From Theocolax elegans (Eukaryota > Arthropoda > Insecta > Hymenoptera > Cerocephalidae): a stretch of 64,000 bases of DNA. This document shows, one piece after another, positions 9,836 to 19,523 of this stretch. The number at the start of each line of letters is the position of its first letter. Within the stretch, counting starts at the first letter, position 1. The notes beneath the pieces were generated by a model that made no database searches, was not told the DNA's origin, and saw only the letters and a program-made list of their open reading frames with translations. Both the position numbers and the translations under genes were made by a program. The stretch is taken from positions 41,250,711 through 41,314,710 of the forward strand of contig CM047425.1 of the NCBI GenBank assembly GCA_026168455.1, written 5' to 3'.

Positions 9836-10749
9836 AGTATATACAATTGTTTTTCAAGATTCAAGAATAAGACTCAGCGTAAACATCACGTAAACAGAAG
9901 TTCATCTGCTTTTATAAAGTTGTCACTAACTGTAGATACCGAAATATGATTCTGTTAAGAAGAGATGTCATTTTACAATATTACATGATTTTCTGATGTA
10001 TGAGAAGCTTGTGTGAAATCTAACCGCTTGCAAATTTGAAATATAACCTTCTTGCTGGCTTTTATATAATGAAGAATTTTCTCATTACCAGACTCAAACC
10101 CGTAGCCAATATGACATAAATGCAGCAATTGTTGAATGTTGTAAATCATTGCTTTTTTCGTATAAAGAATCCGTGTTTTTCCAACAAACTCCTTTAGCAT
10201 TTTATGCGCGCGCAATAAGGCATGAGGCGTAATGCAAGAACTCATAAGAATGTGCATGGCATTGACTAATAATGACCAATGATCGCAAAATGCTTCAATA
10301 TCGGTATAGTAAAAAAAGTAAAAAATTCTCTACTTTTCCAATGTCTTACTTCTTTTAATGAATGTGGAATTCGAGAAATTTGTTTCGGAACTTGTAACGA
10401 AGTTAGAGTATTGTCAATTTTTTTTTGTTGTTTTTACTAATGAAATACTTTTGTTTGGATGAATTAAACAACTACTGTGCCAACTGTCGACAAACTCCAA
10501 GAAAAACACAATGCATAGTATCGGGAACAAATCCTCGGATTATGTCGAATTTGGCGAGATTAGTTAACTGTGAAACTTCTTTCATACCATGACTAGTGTT
10601 TCCAAAATCAAGCATTTCTATCAAGTGATGTCTTGTTTATATTTGATTACGAACTGGTGGTACATGGTCAAGCAAAGGATATTTGATAACTTTTCTTGTT
10701 TGCTGAGTGACAAACAGACCAGGATGTAAACACCAACTATAATTAAGAA

Positions 10750-10935
10750 TTTTTATAAATAAATTGCAGTTTCAAATAATTATTATTGTAAAAAAAGCGG
10801 TTGGTTCAGTAATTGAAATAATATAAAATGTCAGGTTTGCCTTTACGTATATTATAAAGCGTACAGATAGCCGAAAAGAATATACCTTAAGTACCCAAAT
10901 ATATATAGATATATATAAGTATATATATATAAGGA
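10750..10935 (+). repeat. Diverged copy of part of the 9 kb unit (direct)
   Basis: This AT-rich segment matches 21,945-22,085 in the same direction. Shared features include TTCAGTAATT, AGGTTTG followed by CTTTACG, an A-rich GCGTA, and GAAAAGAATAT-like blocks ending in a TA dinucleotide run. Identity looks around 75-80% by eye. It therefore belongs to an interspersed repeat family that is also present in the tandem unit. Confidence 0.6.
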
Positions 10936-10979
10936 ACGAAGATCTGCCTCGAACGTAGGTAGCGGCGTCAAGTGGTTTG

Positions 10980-11640
10980 GTGACGTCCCGCTAGACCTGC
11001 GAGCATCGACGTTAGATGCGTATGCGTTTGGAGTTCGATGATTGCCAGATGTCGAAGTCGTAGTTCCTTAACTAAGGCTCGTAGATACCAACGATGCGTC
11101 TCGATTCCCGAATACAAGATCTCTTTTAACTTTGAATGCATATTTTTTTAAAGTCCGAGTAGCAGAGCTTTGCCCTCGGATAAAAATCAAAGAGTTGACT
11201 AGTAGAACTTCGCCTTACGGAAGTTTCAGACGAAAAACTAGGAGCGGCTTTGTCTGTTCTGGGTCATCTTTATACACCCTAAAAATCTATACATCTGTCC
11301 TTGTCTTACGCTTTGCTTTAGATGGAAATTGCGTAAGTATTTCTCGATTTTTCTGTGCTTGCACCCGATTGGACCGTTAGATGTGCGTGATAAAAAATTA
11401 TCGAATCCCATGCATTTTTTGTATCGCTTCGTAGTTAATTCGGAGAATTTGCTGTCCCCCTTTCATCTCTGCGACGTTATCAAAAGGCGGTTTCTTTTTC
11501 TTGGCTCCTTAAATTATTGCTTTCTTCTAATGCTCGAATTTCTAGTCCATGTCTCTCATCGCCGGCTCTTCTTCGAGCATTAATATTATAGTGCAATATA
11601 TAGAAACTCTTGCGCAACACCTTCGTTTCGATCTCTTATT
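10980..11640 (-). repeat. Diverged inverted copy of a repeat in the 9 kb unit
   Basis: The reverse complement of this segment aligns to about 20,380-20,990, with long shared blocks such as AAAGTCCGAGTAGCAGAGCT, ATCGAATCCCATGCATTTT and CTCTTGCGCAACAC. Identity appears to be about 75-80%. Short ORFs exist on both strands but are not conserved in frame between the copies, so I treat it as a non-coding repeat of unknown class. About 100 bp on either side (10,936-10,979 and 11,641-11,760) show weaker similarity. Confidence 0.65.
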
Positions 11641-11837
11641 TCAAGTTTCTCTTCATCAGTGTCTTCTTCTGTTGCATCTTATAACACGTAACTCGTTTCA
11701 TTTATTTCATTCTGTAAGTAAAAAAAAATTTTTTATATAAATATTTTGCAGACAGTTAGATTATCAAAATTTTTGGAAGTGCATGATGATTTGCTCTGCA
11801 AAGATCGTCTCCTGGAGTGCTGTTCTGCGGTTCAATT

Positions 11838-11874
11838 GCACACGCACACACTCACACACACACACACATACACG
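11838..11874. repeat. (CA)n microsatellite
   Basis: This is an imperfect run of CA dinucleotides with a few substitutions, lying just upstream of a CpG-rich stretch. Confidence 0.85.
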
Positions 11875-12086
11875 ATTATGTCCAAATAATGGCGATAGCG
11901 GTTGGTCGGTTAGTGTTGCCTCGTTGACGTCCCGATGAGCTCTCTCGAGCTCGGGCTCGTTCACTGCTTCGTTGCTCGGGCCCGACGTGCGCGCGCAGCT
12001 TCTCGCGTCGAGTCGTCCGTCGGCCGCCGTCGTCTCCCGCGCCCCGGATAGAGAGTGCTCGCGGCTGTATTAACACGTAGCCGACG

Positions 12087-12310
12087 ATGCTGCCTGGGCT
12101 GCTGCTTCCCATGGAGAGAACGATATTCCTGGTGATGCTGTCTATCAGGTAAACCTTGATCATCGTTCGTTTATGTTAGCTTATCGGCTAATAAGTTCTC
12201 TCCGTTGCAGGTACAGACAGGACGGCCGATACTCGACTCTTCTCTCACTCGCTCTCGGGCCACTGGCTGCTGCTCTTCCTGGGTGCTGCGTTGCTGCGGG
12301 TATTCATGGC
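12087..12310 (+). CDS. Weak two-exon candidate: short signal-peptide-like start
   Basis: A CpG-rich stretch (about 11,890-12,310) contains an ATG at 12,087 followed by 20 codons (MLPGLLLPMERTIFLVMLSI). These end at a good donor (CAG|GTAAAC, GT at 12,149). A 62 bp intron ends in a pyrimidine-rich TTGCAG at 12,205-12,210, and splicing keeps the frame (YRQDGRYSTLL...). Both pieces are hydrophobic, like a signal peptide or a membrane segment. After about 12,310 the sequence becomes a transposon-derived ORF in another frame, and the host-like frame stops at 12,373. I do not recognise the product. It may be the truncated 5' end of a host gene or chance. Confidence 0.25.
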
Positions 12311-12312
12311 TT

Positions 12313-12685
12313 AGCTTTAAGGAAGTTACTAAAAACTTTTTGGGTAATCGCAGAAGCCCAAATTACAAAGTAATTGTGTCTAAAATGGTTGAGAACTATG
12401 GGAATTTGGGTTGCCTAATGAATTACAAACTACATTTTCTGCACAATCACTTGGATAGTTTTCCTGAAAACTGTGGCGATTATAGCGAAGAACAGGGAGA
12501 GCGTTTTCACCAAGATGTTAAAGTAATGGAGAAGCGTTATCAAGGTAGATGGGATGCTAGTATGCTGGCCGACTACTGCTGGATGTTGAAAAGAGATTGT
12601 GAAACTAGCTGGGAAAAAACGTAAAAAGACACCTTTGCACCGATCATTTGATGAGAAACGTGTGAGGTATAGTAAGAAAAAATAA
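12313..12685 (+). pseudogene. C-terminal fragment of a transposon-associated insect protein
   Basis: One frame reads FKEVTKNFLGN, NYKVIVSKMVENYGNLGC, LHFLHNHLDSFPENCG, EEQGERFHQDVKVMEKRYQG and MLADYCWMLKRD. I recognise this pattern from a protein found in many copies in arthropod genomes and assumed to be transposon-encoded; I cannot name its superfamily with confidence. The frame ends at 12,624 by a one-base shift near 12,598. The other frame then continues GKKRKKTPLHRSFDEKRVRY and stops at 12,685, as expected for the basic tail of this family. The N-terminal part is missing. A related AT-rich 3' region with repeated blocks follows. Confidence 0.6.
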
Positions 12686-12734
12686 ATGGCATGAAGTTCG
12701 GTTTGTTTTACAAGAATTTTGTCGATTTTACCTT

Positions 12735-12935
12735 CAAATAACCTTCACTATGAGGTGATGGAGTCAAACGGACCACGGATTCGGATTCGGCGACCCCAAA
12801 AACATATATGTATACTGTTAAACCTTGGTTGCCGTTAATTTTGTAAATTTGACCTTGACCTGACCTTGACCCTGAGGTGATGGGGTCAAATGGACCACGG
12901 ATTCGGAATCAGCAACCTCAAAAACATAAGGTATA
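12735..12935 (+). repeat. Two copies of a ~116 bp block downstream of the transposon ORF
   Basis: The motif GAGGTGATGGRGTCAAA, followed by GGACCACGGATTCGGA and a stretch ending AAAAACATA, occurs at about 12,753 and again at about 12,872. Between the copies is the short duplication TTGACCTTGACCTGACCTTGACC. This is probably the 3' non-coding part of the transposon-derived ORF above. Confidence 0.6.
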
Positions 12936-13327
12936 TATGGTCTGGTCCGTGGGTTCTGACAGTTTTGTGTGGCTGTGTTATTAATAACAGTACACTAGTT
13001 ACAAAAACTAACTATTTAATACAACATATAAATTTTATTGCATATAATATACAAAACACATACTCTAATAGAAGTTGTGAATACTAAGTACTTTTTCTTG
13101 GTAGATTTTTTTTGTAACCTTTTTCTTTGATTTTGTTACTTTTTTCAATTTTTCGCACCAGCGCGAACATACAGATATTTATTCGTTGTATTATATTGTT
13201 ATTAATTTATTATAATTTTTCTAATTGCGTTCTACAGCTTACAGGGAAGCCGTACTACCTACAGTACAATTATTCATACCGCTCGTGCAAACACAGCCTT
13301 TATTGCGAAGACGTAAACGGGAGAATT
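12936..13327. other. AT-rich stretch, nothing assigned
   Basis: The short frames here have no recognisable domain. The tail of the stretch borders the second Gypsy pol remnant and may include badly decayed upstream RT sequence. Confidence 0.5.
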
Positions 13328-15050
13328 CACCCATGCAAGGTCTTTGTAATGCGTCGTGATATTTTCAAAAGGAATTCATATGATCTTTGGGGACGCACGT
13401 AAAAGAGGGATATTAGTGAATTTTCTTGACGACTTTTTCGCTTTTGCAAAGGATTGGGACGGTTTTTTGCGTAACTTAGAAACGATGTTGAAATTGTTGA
13501 GCGCGGCGGGTCTTACGTTAAAATTGACAAAACGTAAATTCGGAATGCGCGATGTTGAGTATCTAGGTTATACACTAGGAAAGGGAGAGTTGCGCGCAGG
13601 TGATAGAAAAATATCATCAATAGAAAAGTTTCCTCGACCTGTAGATCGACACGCTATTAGGAGATTTTTGGGACTCGCAAGTTTTTTTTCGACGTTTTAT
13701 ACTAGGTTTTGCAGAAATTGCTAGGACGTTATCAACATTATTAAAGAAAGGGATTAAATTTGTTTGGGCATCAGATGAGGAAAAGGCTTTTAACAATATT
13801 CGTTGCAAATTAGCTAGTAAACCCGTACATAAAATTTATAACGCGAATTAAATAAGATGATTACCGAATTACACACTGATGCGTCTGCGATCGGACAAGG
13901 CGCTATGTTGTTACATGCCGACAATGAAAACGAGTCCTTAAAATTAGTATGCGCATTAAGGAGATGTACCAACGATGCGGAATCTAAATATCATTCGGGT
14001 AGACTGGAATTATTGGCGATAGTGAGGTTGCTCTCGAGAGTGAGACCGTTGTTGATTGGTCTAAAGTTTAATGTTAGAACCGACTGCCTGAATTTAATTC
14101 ATTTTGACGCCTGGAAAACAAAGAATGCGCAAATTTTAAGATGGATGAGCGAGTTATCGGAGTACGACATGGAAATTAGGCATAATAAAAACGACGCAAT
14201 AAAATAAATAAAAAACACGTAGATGCGTTATCAAGAGCTCCGTTCGAACGTGCAAAGGAGCTCGATGATGATACTGTTTTGCGGATTGAGACTCGAGAAG
14301 ATGAAATTTGCTTCTTTCAACGTTCAGATCCCGAAATTAAAGAGTTAGTTAAAATTTTGGTAAAGACGAATACGGGCTTCTGTATAAAAAAAAAGTTGTT
14401 TGCAATAACAATGAATGATACCGAAGGCAATGCGGAAAAGTTTAGTCATTAGATATCATAATTACGCTAGTCATTTCAAGATTAACAAAATAGTGAGTTT
14501 GATTGAAAATTATTATTATTTTCCAAGATTAAGGCGCTACGTAAGGATGCATATTTATTTTATTTGATAGACAACTTTACGCGTTTTGTTTTTGTAAGAC
14601 CGGTAAGAATTGTAGCGACCATCAAAAGATTAAAAGAATTTGAAGAAAGGTTCGGAGTACCCAAACAAATTATATCGAATAGAGGTACCTTTTACCTCTC
14701 AATCGTTTCAAGCGTTTTGTGTGAATCACGGTATTCAGCATGTACTCAATTCTAGCCGGAATCCGCAAGCCAACGGGCTGGTCGAAAGGTTAAATCAGAC
14801 TTTGTTGCCAGTGATGCGAACAGCTGTTAGATCTGGGGGAGAAGGTAACTGGGATCGAGAAATAAAGGAGATCGAGAGAAACGTTAATTCTACGGTTAGT
14901 GCGAAAACCGGAAAAACTCCATTCGAGGCATTGTTTGGTTAGATGCCAAGATTTAACTATAGAAAATTGCGTGAATTAACTGTGCAATGTGAGACTTATA
15001 GACCTCTGAGCGAAGTGAGAAAAGAAATGAGAGAAAGAGATTCATGAAGA
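13328..15050 (+). pseudogene. pol: Second Gypsy pol remnant: RT end, RNase H, partial integrase
   Basis: It starts inside RT at a decayed GLCNAS motif (about 13,335) and continues IFGDARKRG, then VNFLDDFFAF (the YLDD box as FLDD), then YLGYTL and RRFLGLASFF. The frame shifts at 13,724. RNase H follows, with TELHTDASAIGQGAML, RLELLAI, RTDCLNL and VDALSRAP. The integrase zinc-binding part (RYHNYASHFKINKIV, NYYYFPRLRRYVRMHI) is kept. It then jumps to YLIDNFTRFVFV and RFGVPKQIISNRGTFY, with internal deletions. The conserved SRNPQANGLVERLNQTL and TGKTPFEALFG are present. At least five frame changes or stops are visible. The sequence differs throughout from the first element, so this is another Gypsy lineage, 5'-truncated. 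Confidence 0.9.
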
Positions 15051-15284
15051 ACAGAAATGTAAATATTAATTATAAATTATGCGACATTGTTTTTATGGCT
15101 AAAAATCCGGTGGCTACTGGTTCTTCAACGAAACTTTAGTCTATTTTTAAAGGACTATTAGTCGTTGAAGAAGAAGGTCCGAGCGAATTATGAAGAAACT
15201 TGATTGGTTCAATAAATCACTATATTATTCCCTAGTTAACAGCGCGAAATTCGAATATAAATTTATCTCCTTCCCGTTCCGAAT

Positions 15285-15640
15285 TCCCTAGACTATATGC
15301 GCGCGATCCCCGTATCGATACGAGCGCGGACCGCGTGTTTAGCGTGCGCGCGCTTGAATCTAGATCGATTCAAGATGGCGACAACTGAGCGCGGGCCGGC
15401 ATGTAAACAACGTGCTCGCGACCGTTTCCCCGGGTGTGCGCGATCCCCACCGTCGGGAATAGTACTCGAGTACTACCGCGGAGTGGTGCGCGAACGGTGG
15501 TGCGCGAATGCACCGACCAAGGCTTCTCCAGGCGACACAGTACACGGCGAGATTCCGACGTCATCGCTATCAACAACCGCTTCACGGAGAGGAATCGACA
15601 TCGCACTATAGTGCAAGTATACACTATTGTGTGTAATCGT
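15285..15640 (+). other. CpG-rich block: possible LTR or promoter of the second element
   Basis: A sharp rise in G and C follows the second pol remnant. The block has an ATG in good context (CAAGATGG at 15,372-15,379) opening 78 codons to TAG at 15,611, and a perfect 16 bp palindrome TAGTACTCGAGTACTA at 15,460-15,475. It ends in a donor-like ATC|GTAAGTG near 15,640. Its position downstream of pol suggests LTR sequence, but TG/CA ends cannot be fixed. Alternatively it is a CpG-rich first exon. I do not recognise the 78-codon product. Confidence 0.35.
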
Positions 15641-15675
15641 AAGTGTTTTTGTAACTATATATATTTAACCATTAA

Positions 15676-15998
15676 TTATATTTATTAATATAATTAATAT
15701 TTTTATCGGTCTTACAGTAAATTATATGGGCAGTCAGATTGCCCCTACTTATAATCTCCCCCGAAGAATCTATAAAAATAATAAAAATAAAAAATAAAAA
15801 ATAAAAACTCTAACTGAAAATAAAAACAAATTATTAATAAAGCAACCTGACTGCCCCCCTGCACCAAAAATCTACTAACCCCAAATATGCTGTCCGATGT
15901 TTCGAGCTCGCTGCTGCTCCTCATCAGGGACTGATGATAAGTAATATTTTATTAATATAATTGACTGTAAGACCGATAAAAATATTAATTAATTTAGT
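15676..15998. mobile_element. Short inverted-repeat element (~320 bp)
   Basis: The left end (15,680-15,727) and right end (15,953-15,996) are inverted copies over about 40 bp, sharing AATATTTTTATCGGTCTTACAG. Inside them, a second inverted pair (GGGCAGTCAG near 15,729 and CTGACTGCCC near 15,847) lies around an A-rich stretch. There is no coding capacity. A hammerhead-like motif lies near the right end. It could be a non-autonomous DNA element or, given that motif, a terminal piece of a Penelope-like element. Confidence 0.6.
15892..15931 (-). ncRNA. Hammerhead-ribozyme-like motif
   Basis: On the minus strand the order is GTCC, CTGATGA (core), a 17-base stem II region (GAGC...GCTC with one extra G), GAAAC (core), ATC (a valid NUH cleavage triplet), GGAC. 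The flanking GTCC and GGAC are complementary and would form stem I. Stem III is practically absent, as reported for the minimal hammerheads of Penelope-like elements. No other core base is missing, but the stem II bulge and the short stems make activity uncertain. Confidence 0.45.
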
Positions 15999-16404
15999 TA
16001 TACTACAGTCGACATAAGTAATATTTTGTTAATTTATTAATATAACATTTACTCTCCTTTAATCAATCCTCTCTCTCCTTAACAAACAACACTCCTTATT
16101 TTGCTTATTACTAATAATTAACAAATCTTTATTTTAATCTCTTCTATTATTCATAATAGCTATAACTTCACCTGCTAAACCTACCTATTTTATTAATTAA
16201 TCATTAGAATATTTCATTTCAATTGTCTTTCTTTTCTTTCCAATTACACCAATCAACCAACCCATGTGTTCATCCTTCACACTCCTTCCTACATTTATAT
16301 TATTAGTATTTATAAAATTCTCGTTTATTTCCATCTAATACCCGTCCTTACTAAAAATTATATTCATTAATAAATATATATATTAATATAGTTCTCTTTT
16401 TCAG
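15999..16404. other. Pyrimidine-rich non-coding stretch
   Basis: AT-rich with many C/T tracts and no open frame. The piece ATAAGTAATATTTT at about 15,937 is repeated at about 16,013. It ends in a pyrimidine tract plus CAG that would serve as a splice acceptor for the next feature. Confidence 0.4.
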
Positions 16405-16526
16405 ATGCAGCGTGCCAAGGAGTAGCTGTCACCGAGGGAACCCCGGACACGCTGATCAAGAGTCAACCATGGGACATCCGCATCAACCATAAGGAACGAG
16501 TAGATAAGTATGATCAATTAATATAA
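16405..16526 (+). CDS. Exon-like segment, 39 codons plus stop
   Basis: A better-than-background G+C island follows CTCTTTTTCAG. Entering in phase 2, one frame is open to a TAA at 16,524-16,526, with a mixed composition (for example VTEGTPDTLIKSQPWDIR) unlike random AT-rich translation. I do not recognise the protein. It may be a captured terminal exon or a piece of transposon coding sequence. Confidence 0.25.
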
Positions 16527-16559
16527 TTTATTTCATTTTTCAATTGATAATATATATAT

Positions 16560-18214
16560 GGGTGGTTCTCTGTGACATCGAAGATGAAAAAAATAAATAC
16601 TGCTATAACTGTGGGAATATGTTTTAGAGGTATCCAGTAGTTCTCCTGAATTTTTTCAGATTTTTTCTGGGCCATTATTTTAAGTTACAGAGAGTCAAAG
16701 TTGACATTTTAGCACTTTTTTGCATTATATGCCCATTTTCATGAATTTTTAGCTCCCAGGGGATGCATTTTTCACTAAAAACATAAGTATGACTTTTTTT
16801 GTAAAATTTTCCGAAATTTTCATTAAAAATACTTTTAAAGACATAAATGTATGCTGTCACACTCTTGTAAGCCATTTAAACCTTAAATAGTGAAAATCAG
16901 CAATTCTGCTCCGGACTCTGGTAACCTAATACTGTCTAAAAGACGTCTTTTTATAGTCAGAAACTGCCTAAAAATTTCCAAAGTGGGTCTAAATCATTAA
17001 GATCACTTATGGTCAAAATATCCGGGAAAAGTGCCCGAAATATTAATAGAAATGTATATTTGTTGCCTTATAACGATGAATCTAGTAGCATGATCATTGC
17101 AAAAAAATTTATGCACTTACCTTGGAATGGTAGAAAAGTATCTCAACTTGTTTCAGTATCCATCTAATCCCCTGTAAGCTGCTAAAAATACAAATATTAT
17201 TATACAAATGTAAAAAATTAATTTTTAAATATTTATAATGCTGAATTTTTAGTTTTACATCCCTTACAAGAATTATAATACTAATCTGAAGGATTACTAT
17301 AAATATATAAACATCATTATTACAATAACTGAATATACGTATTTAATACGAAAGATATATAAATAAATCGGATATATAATTATAATGAATAATATGATAA
17401 CGTGACAGTGACAAGTTTGTGAAATCTAAACAATGTATTGCTGAATAATAATAATAGTAATGTTGATACTTTTATAGTAATCCTTCAGATTAGTATTATA
17501 ATTCTTGTAAGGGATGTAAAACTAAAAATCCAGCATTATAAATGTTTAAAAAATAATTTTTTATAATTTTATAATAATATTTGTATTTTTAGCAGCTTAC
17601 AGGGGATTAGATGGATACTGAAACAAATGAAGATACTTTTCTACCACTCCAAGGTAAGTGCACAAATTTTGTTGCAGTGATCATGCTAATAGATTCATCG
17701 TTATAAGGCAACAAATATACATTTCTATTAATATTTCGAGCACTTTTCCCGGATATTTTGACCATAAGTGATCTTAATGATTTAGACCCACTCTGGAAAT
17801 TTTTAGGCAGCTTCTGACTATAAAAAGACATCTTTTAGACAGTATTAAGTTACCAGAGTCCGGAGCAGAATTGCTGATTTTCACTATTTAAGGTTTAAAT
17901 GGCTTACAAAAGTGTGACAGCATACATTTATGTCTTTAAAAATATTTTTAATGAAAAGCTCGTAAAATTTTACAAAAAAAGTCATACTTATGTTTTTAGT
18001 GAAAAATGCATCCCCTGGGAGCTAAAAATTCATGAAAATGGGCATATAATGCAAAAAAGTGCTAAAATGTCAACTTTGACTTTCTGTAACTTAAAATAAT
18101 GGCCCAGAAAAAATCTGAAAAAATTCAGGAGAACTACTGAATACCTTTAAAACATATTCCCACAGTTATAGCAATATTGATTTTTTTCATCTTCGATGTC
18201 ACAGAGAACCACCC
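16560..18214. mobile_element. 1.65 kb foldback element with ~0.77 kb arms
   Basis: The left arm (16,560 to about 17,335) and right arm (about 17,435 to 18,214) are near-identical inverted copies, beginning GGGTGGTTCTCTGTGACATC and ending in its complement. TA dinucleotide runs flank both ends, consistent with a TA-rich target. The loop is only about 100 bp. Each arm carries the same 66-codon frame (minus 16,675-16,875; plus 17,899-18,099), with five residue differences and no known domain. No transposase is encoded, so it would be non-autonomous. Confidence 0.85.
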
Positions 18215-18444
18215 ATATATATATATATATATTCTTTTTCACATCACAAAACCAATGTACGTATCTCCCATTTGGAGAATGATATTCCTGTAAGGATTGT
18301 TGTTAAGAATATCTAGGCCAAAGAAAGATATTTTTTTGTTTTCTGCCACATATTTAAATATAGAATGCAGAAGATTACTTGTCTTGTATCGCACTATCTA
18401 AATAACAATTTTTACTATTAAATTTATGAAGTGTCTATTCGCAC
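18215..18444. other. AT-rich spacer, nothing seen
   Basis: There is no coding frame or repeat I recognise between the foldback element and the first 9 kb unit. Confidence 0.5.
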
Positions 18445-19396
18445 TAAATCCACGTAATTTTTAGTTCGAGAAACTACCATTAGGTGTTGCATGAAAAACA
18501 TGTCTATATAAAATGCCAATCCCAAAGTGAAGTAACAACCTGTAAGCTATGCATAAGAGACCGACTATAGGGTGGTTGGTGGGAGAGAGCGGATGGTACA
18601 TTTATTAATTTTACAATCAGGATATGCCCGATGTCCCTGATTGTACATATTTACCTGGATTTAGTGCAGATAGACACTCCGTTAAATTTATTATTAAAGG
18701 ATTAAGAAAAATTATAAAGTAATTGTCACATTTGAACTTAAAAGTTTAGCAGAAAACAATAATAATCAAGAAAACACCATTCACCAAATAAGGTAATTAC
18801 GTAGAATGACTTGTATATATATGCAAAAAAAATTGCAGGTTGTAGAGTACAACCAGAAAACGTACAATACTAGCTATTGCCTCCAATCTGCACTACATAT
18901 CTGTTAAAATAATTAATAAATTATTAATAAATTAATTACAACTGGATAACTCGATCGATAAATTTTTACACCTGCACTCTATTACATTAAATACTGATTT
19001 ATTTTTTATATTTACATTAAATATTGCATATTGCAGGAAGGATCCGTCGTCTGCAATCACTTACTTTGTTATGATGTTCTGAGTGTATCAAGCATTGACT
19101 CTTGAAACAAAATTCTAAGGCATGAGTCTGTTAATTAATATTAACATACATATGTATATACGTATGTATATACTTAACATACATTATGTATAAAATGTTT
19201 AAAAATATTTACATTTTGTAAGAAATGCAATGATAGCTTTAAACAATAATAAAAAATTAAACCTAACTGTGGTCAATGTTTGAATATTAAATAGAGAAAA
19301 ATTGCACAAGGGGATAAGCCATTACTCGATTAGAAACAGTAATGTTTGTCGTTAGTAGTAGGAAGAAAATAAACAAAATACCATGAATCTTTGAAG

Positions 19397-19523
19397 TCAT
19401 ACATCAATTCTTAAATGCATGTCATTATCATCTATGTTAACTTCAACATCACTGAGCTGATCGATTAAGGGTACTATTAATGGGTACGATAGCGATGGTG
19501 CTCCATTGCTATATGAAGCTTGC
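19397..19523 (-). CDS. Exon-like segment in unit copy 1 (41 codons plus stop)
   Basis: On the minus strand a pyrimidine-rich TTCTTTCTAGTGCAG is followed by a 127-base segment. Entered in phase 1, it is open to a TGA at 19,397-19,399 and encodes a balanced peptide (SNGAPSLSYPLIVPLIDQL, then DVEVNIDDNDMHLRIDV). The length fits exactly (1 + 42x3). It has the look of the last coding exon of a gene, but I do not recognise the product and see no convincing upstream exon in the unit. Confidence 0.35.

Larger units (their letters stand above)
8783..10745 (-). pseudogene. Degraded CACTA-like (Tnp2-type) transposase
   Basis: Read on the minus strand, several blocks in shifting frames resemble the transposase-domain proteins common in insect genomes. 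About 10,740-10,650 gives a CLHPGLFV-like stretch. About 10,560-10,480 gives FDIIRGFVPDTMHCVFLGVCRQL, close to the conserved DxMHxxxLGVxR signature. About 10,380-10,290 gives HWKSREFFTFF and PILKHF. 10,300-9,973 gives DHWSLLVNAMHILM, then YNIQQLLHLCHIGYGFESGNEKILHYIK. The frame changes near 10,290 and stops are frequent. A foldback insertion interrupts it at 9442-9835. Between 9,400 and 8,783 I see only weak ORFs, so this end of the gene is not certain. CACTA superfamily membership is inferred from the motif pattern. Confidence 0.6.
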
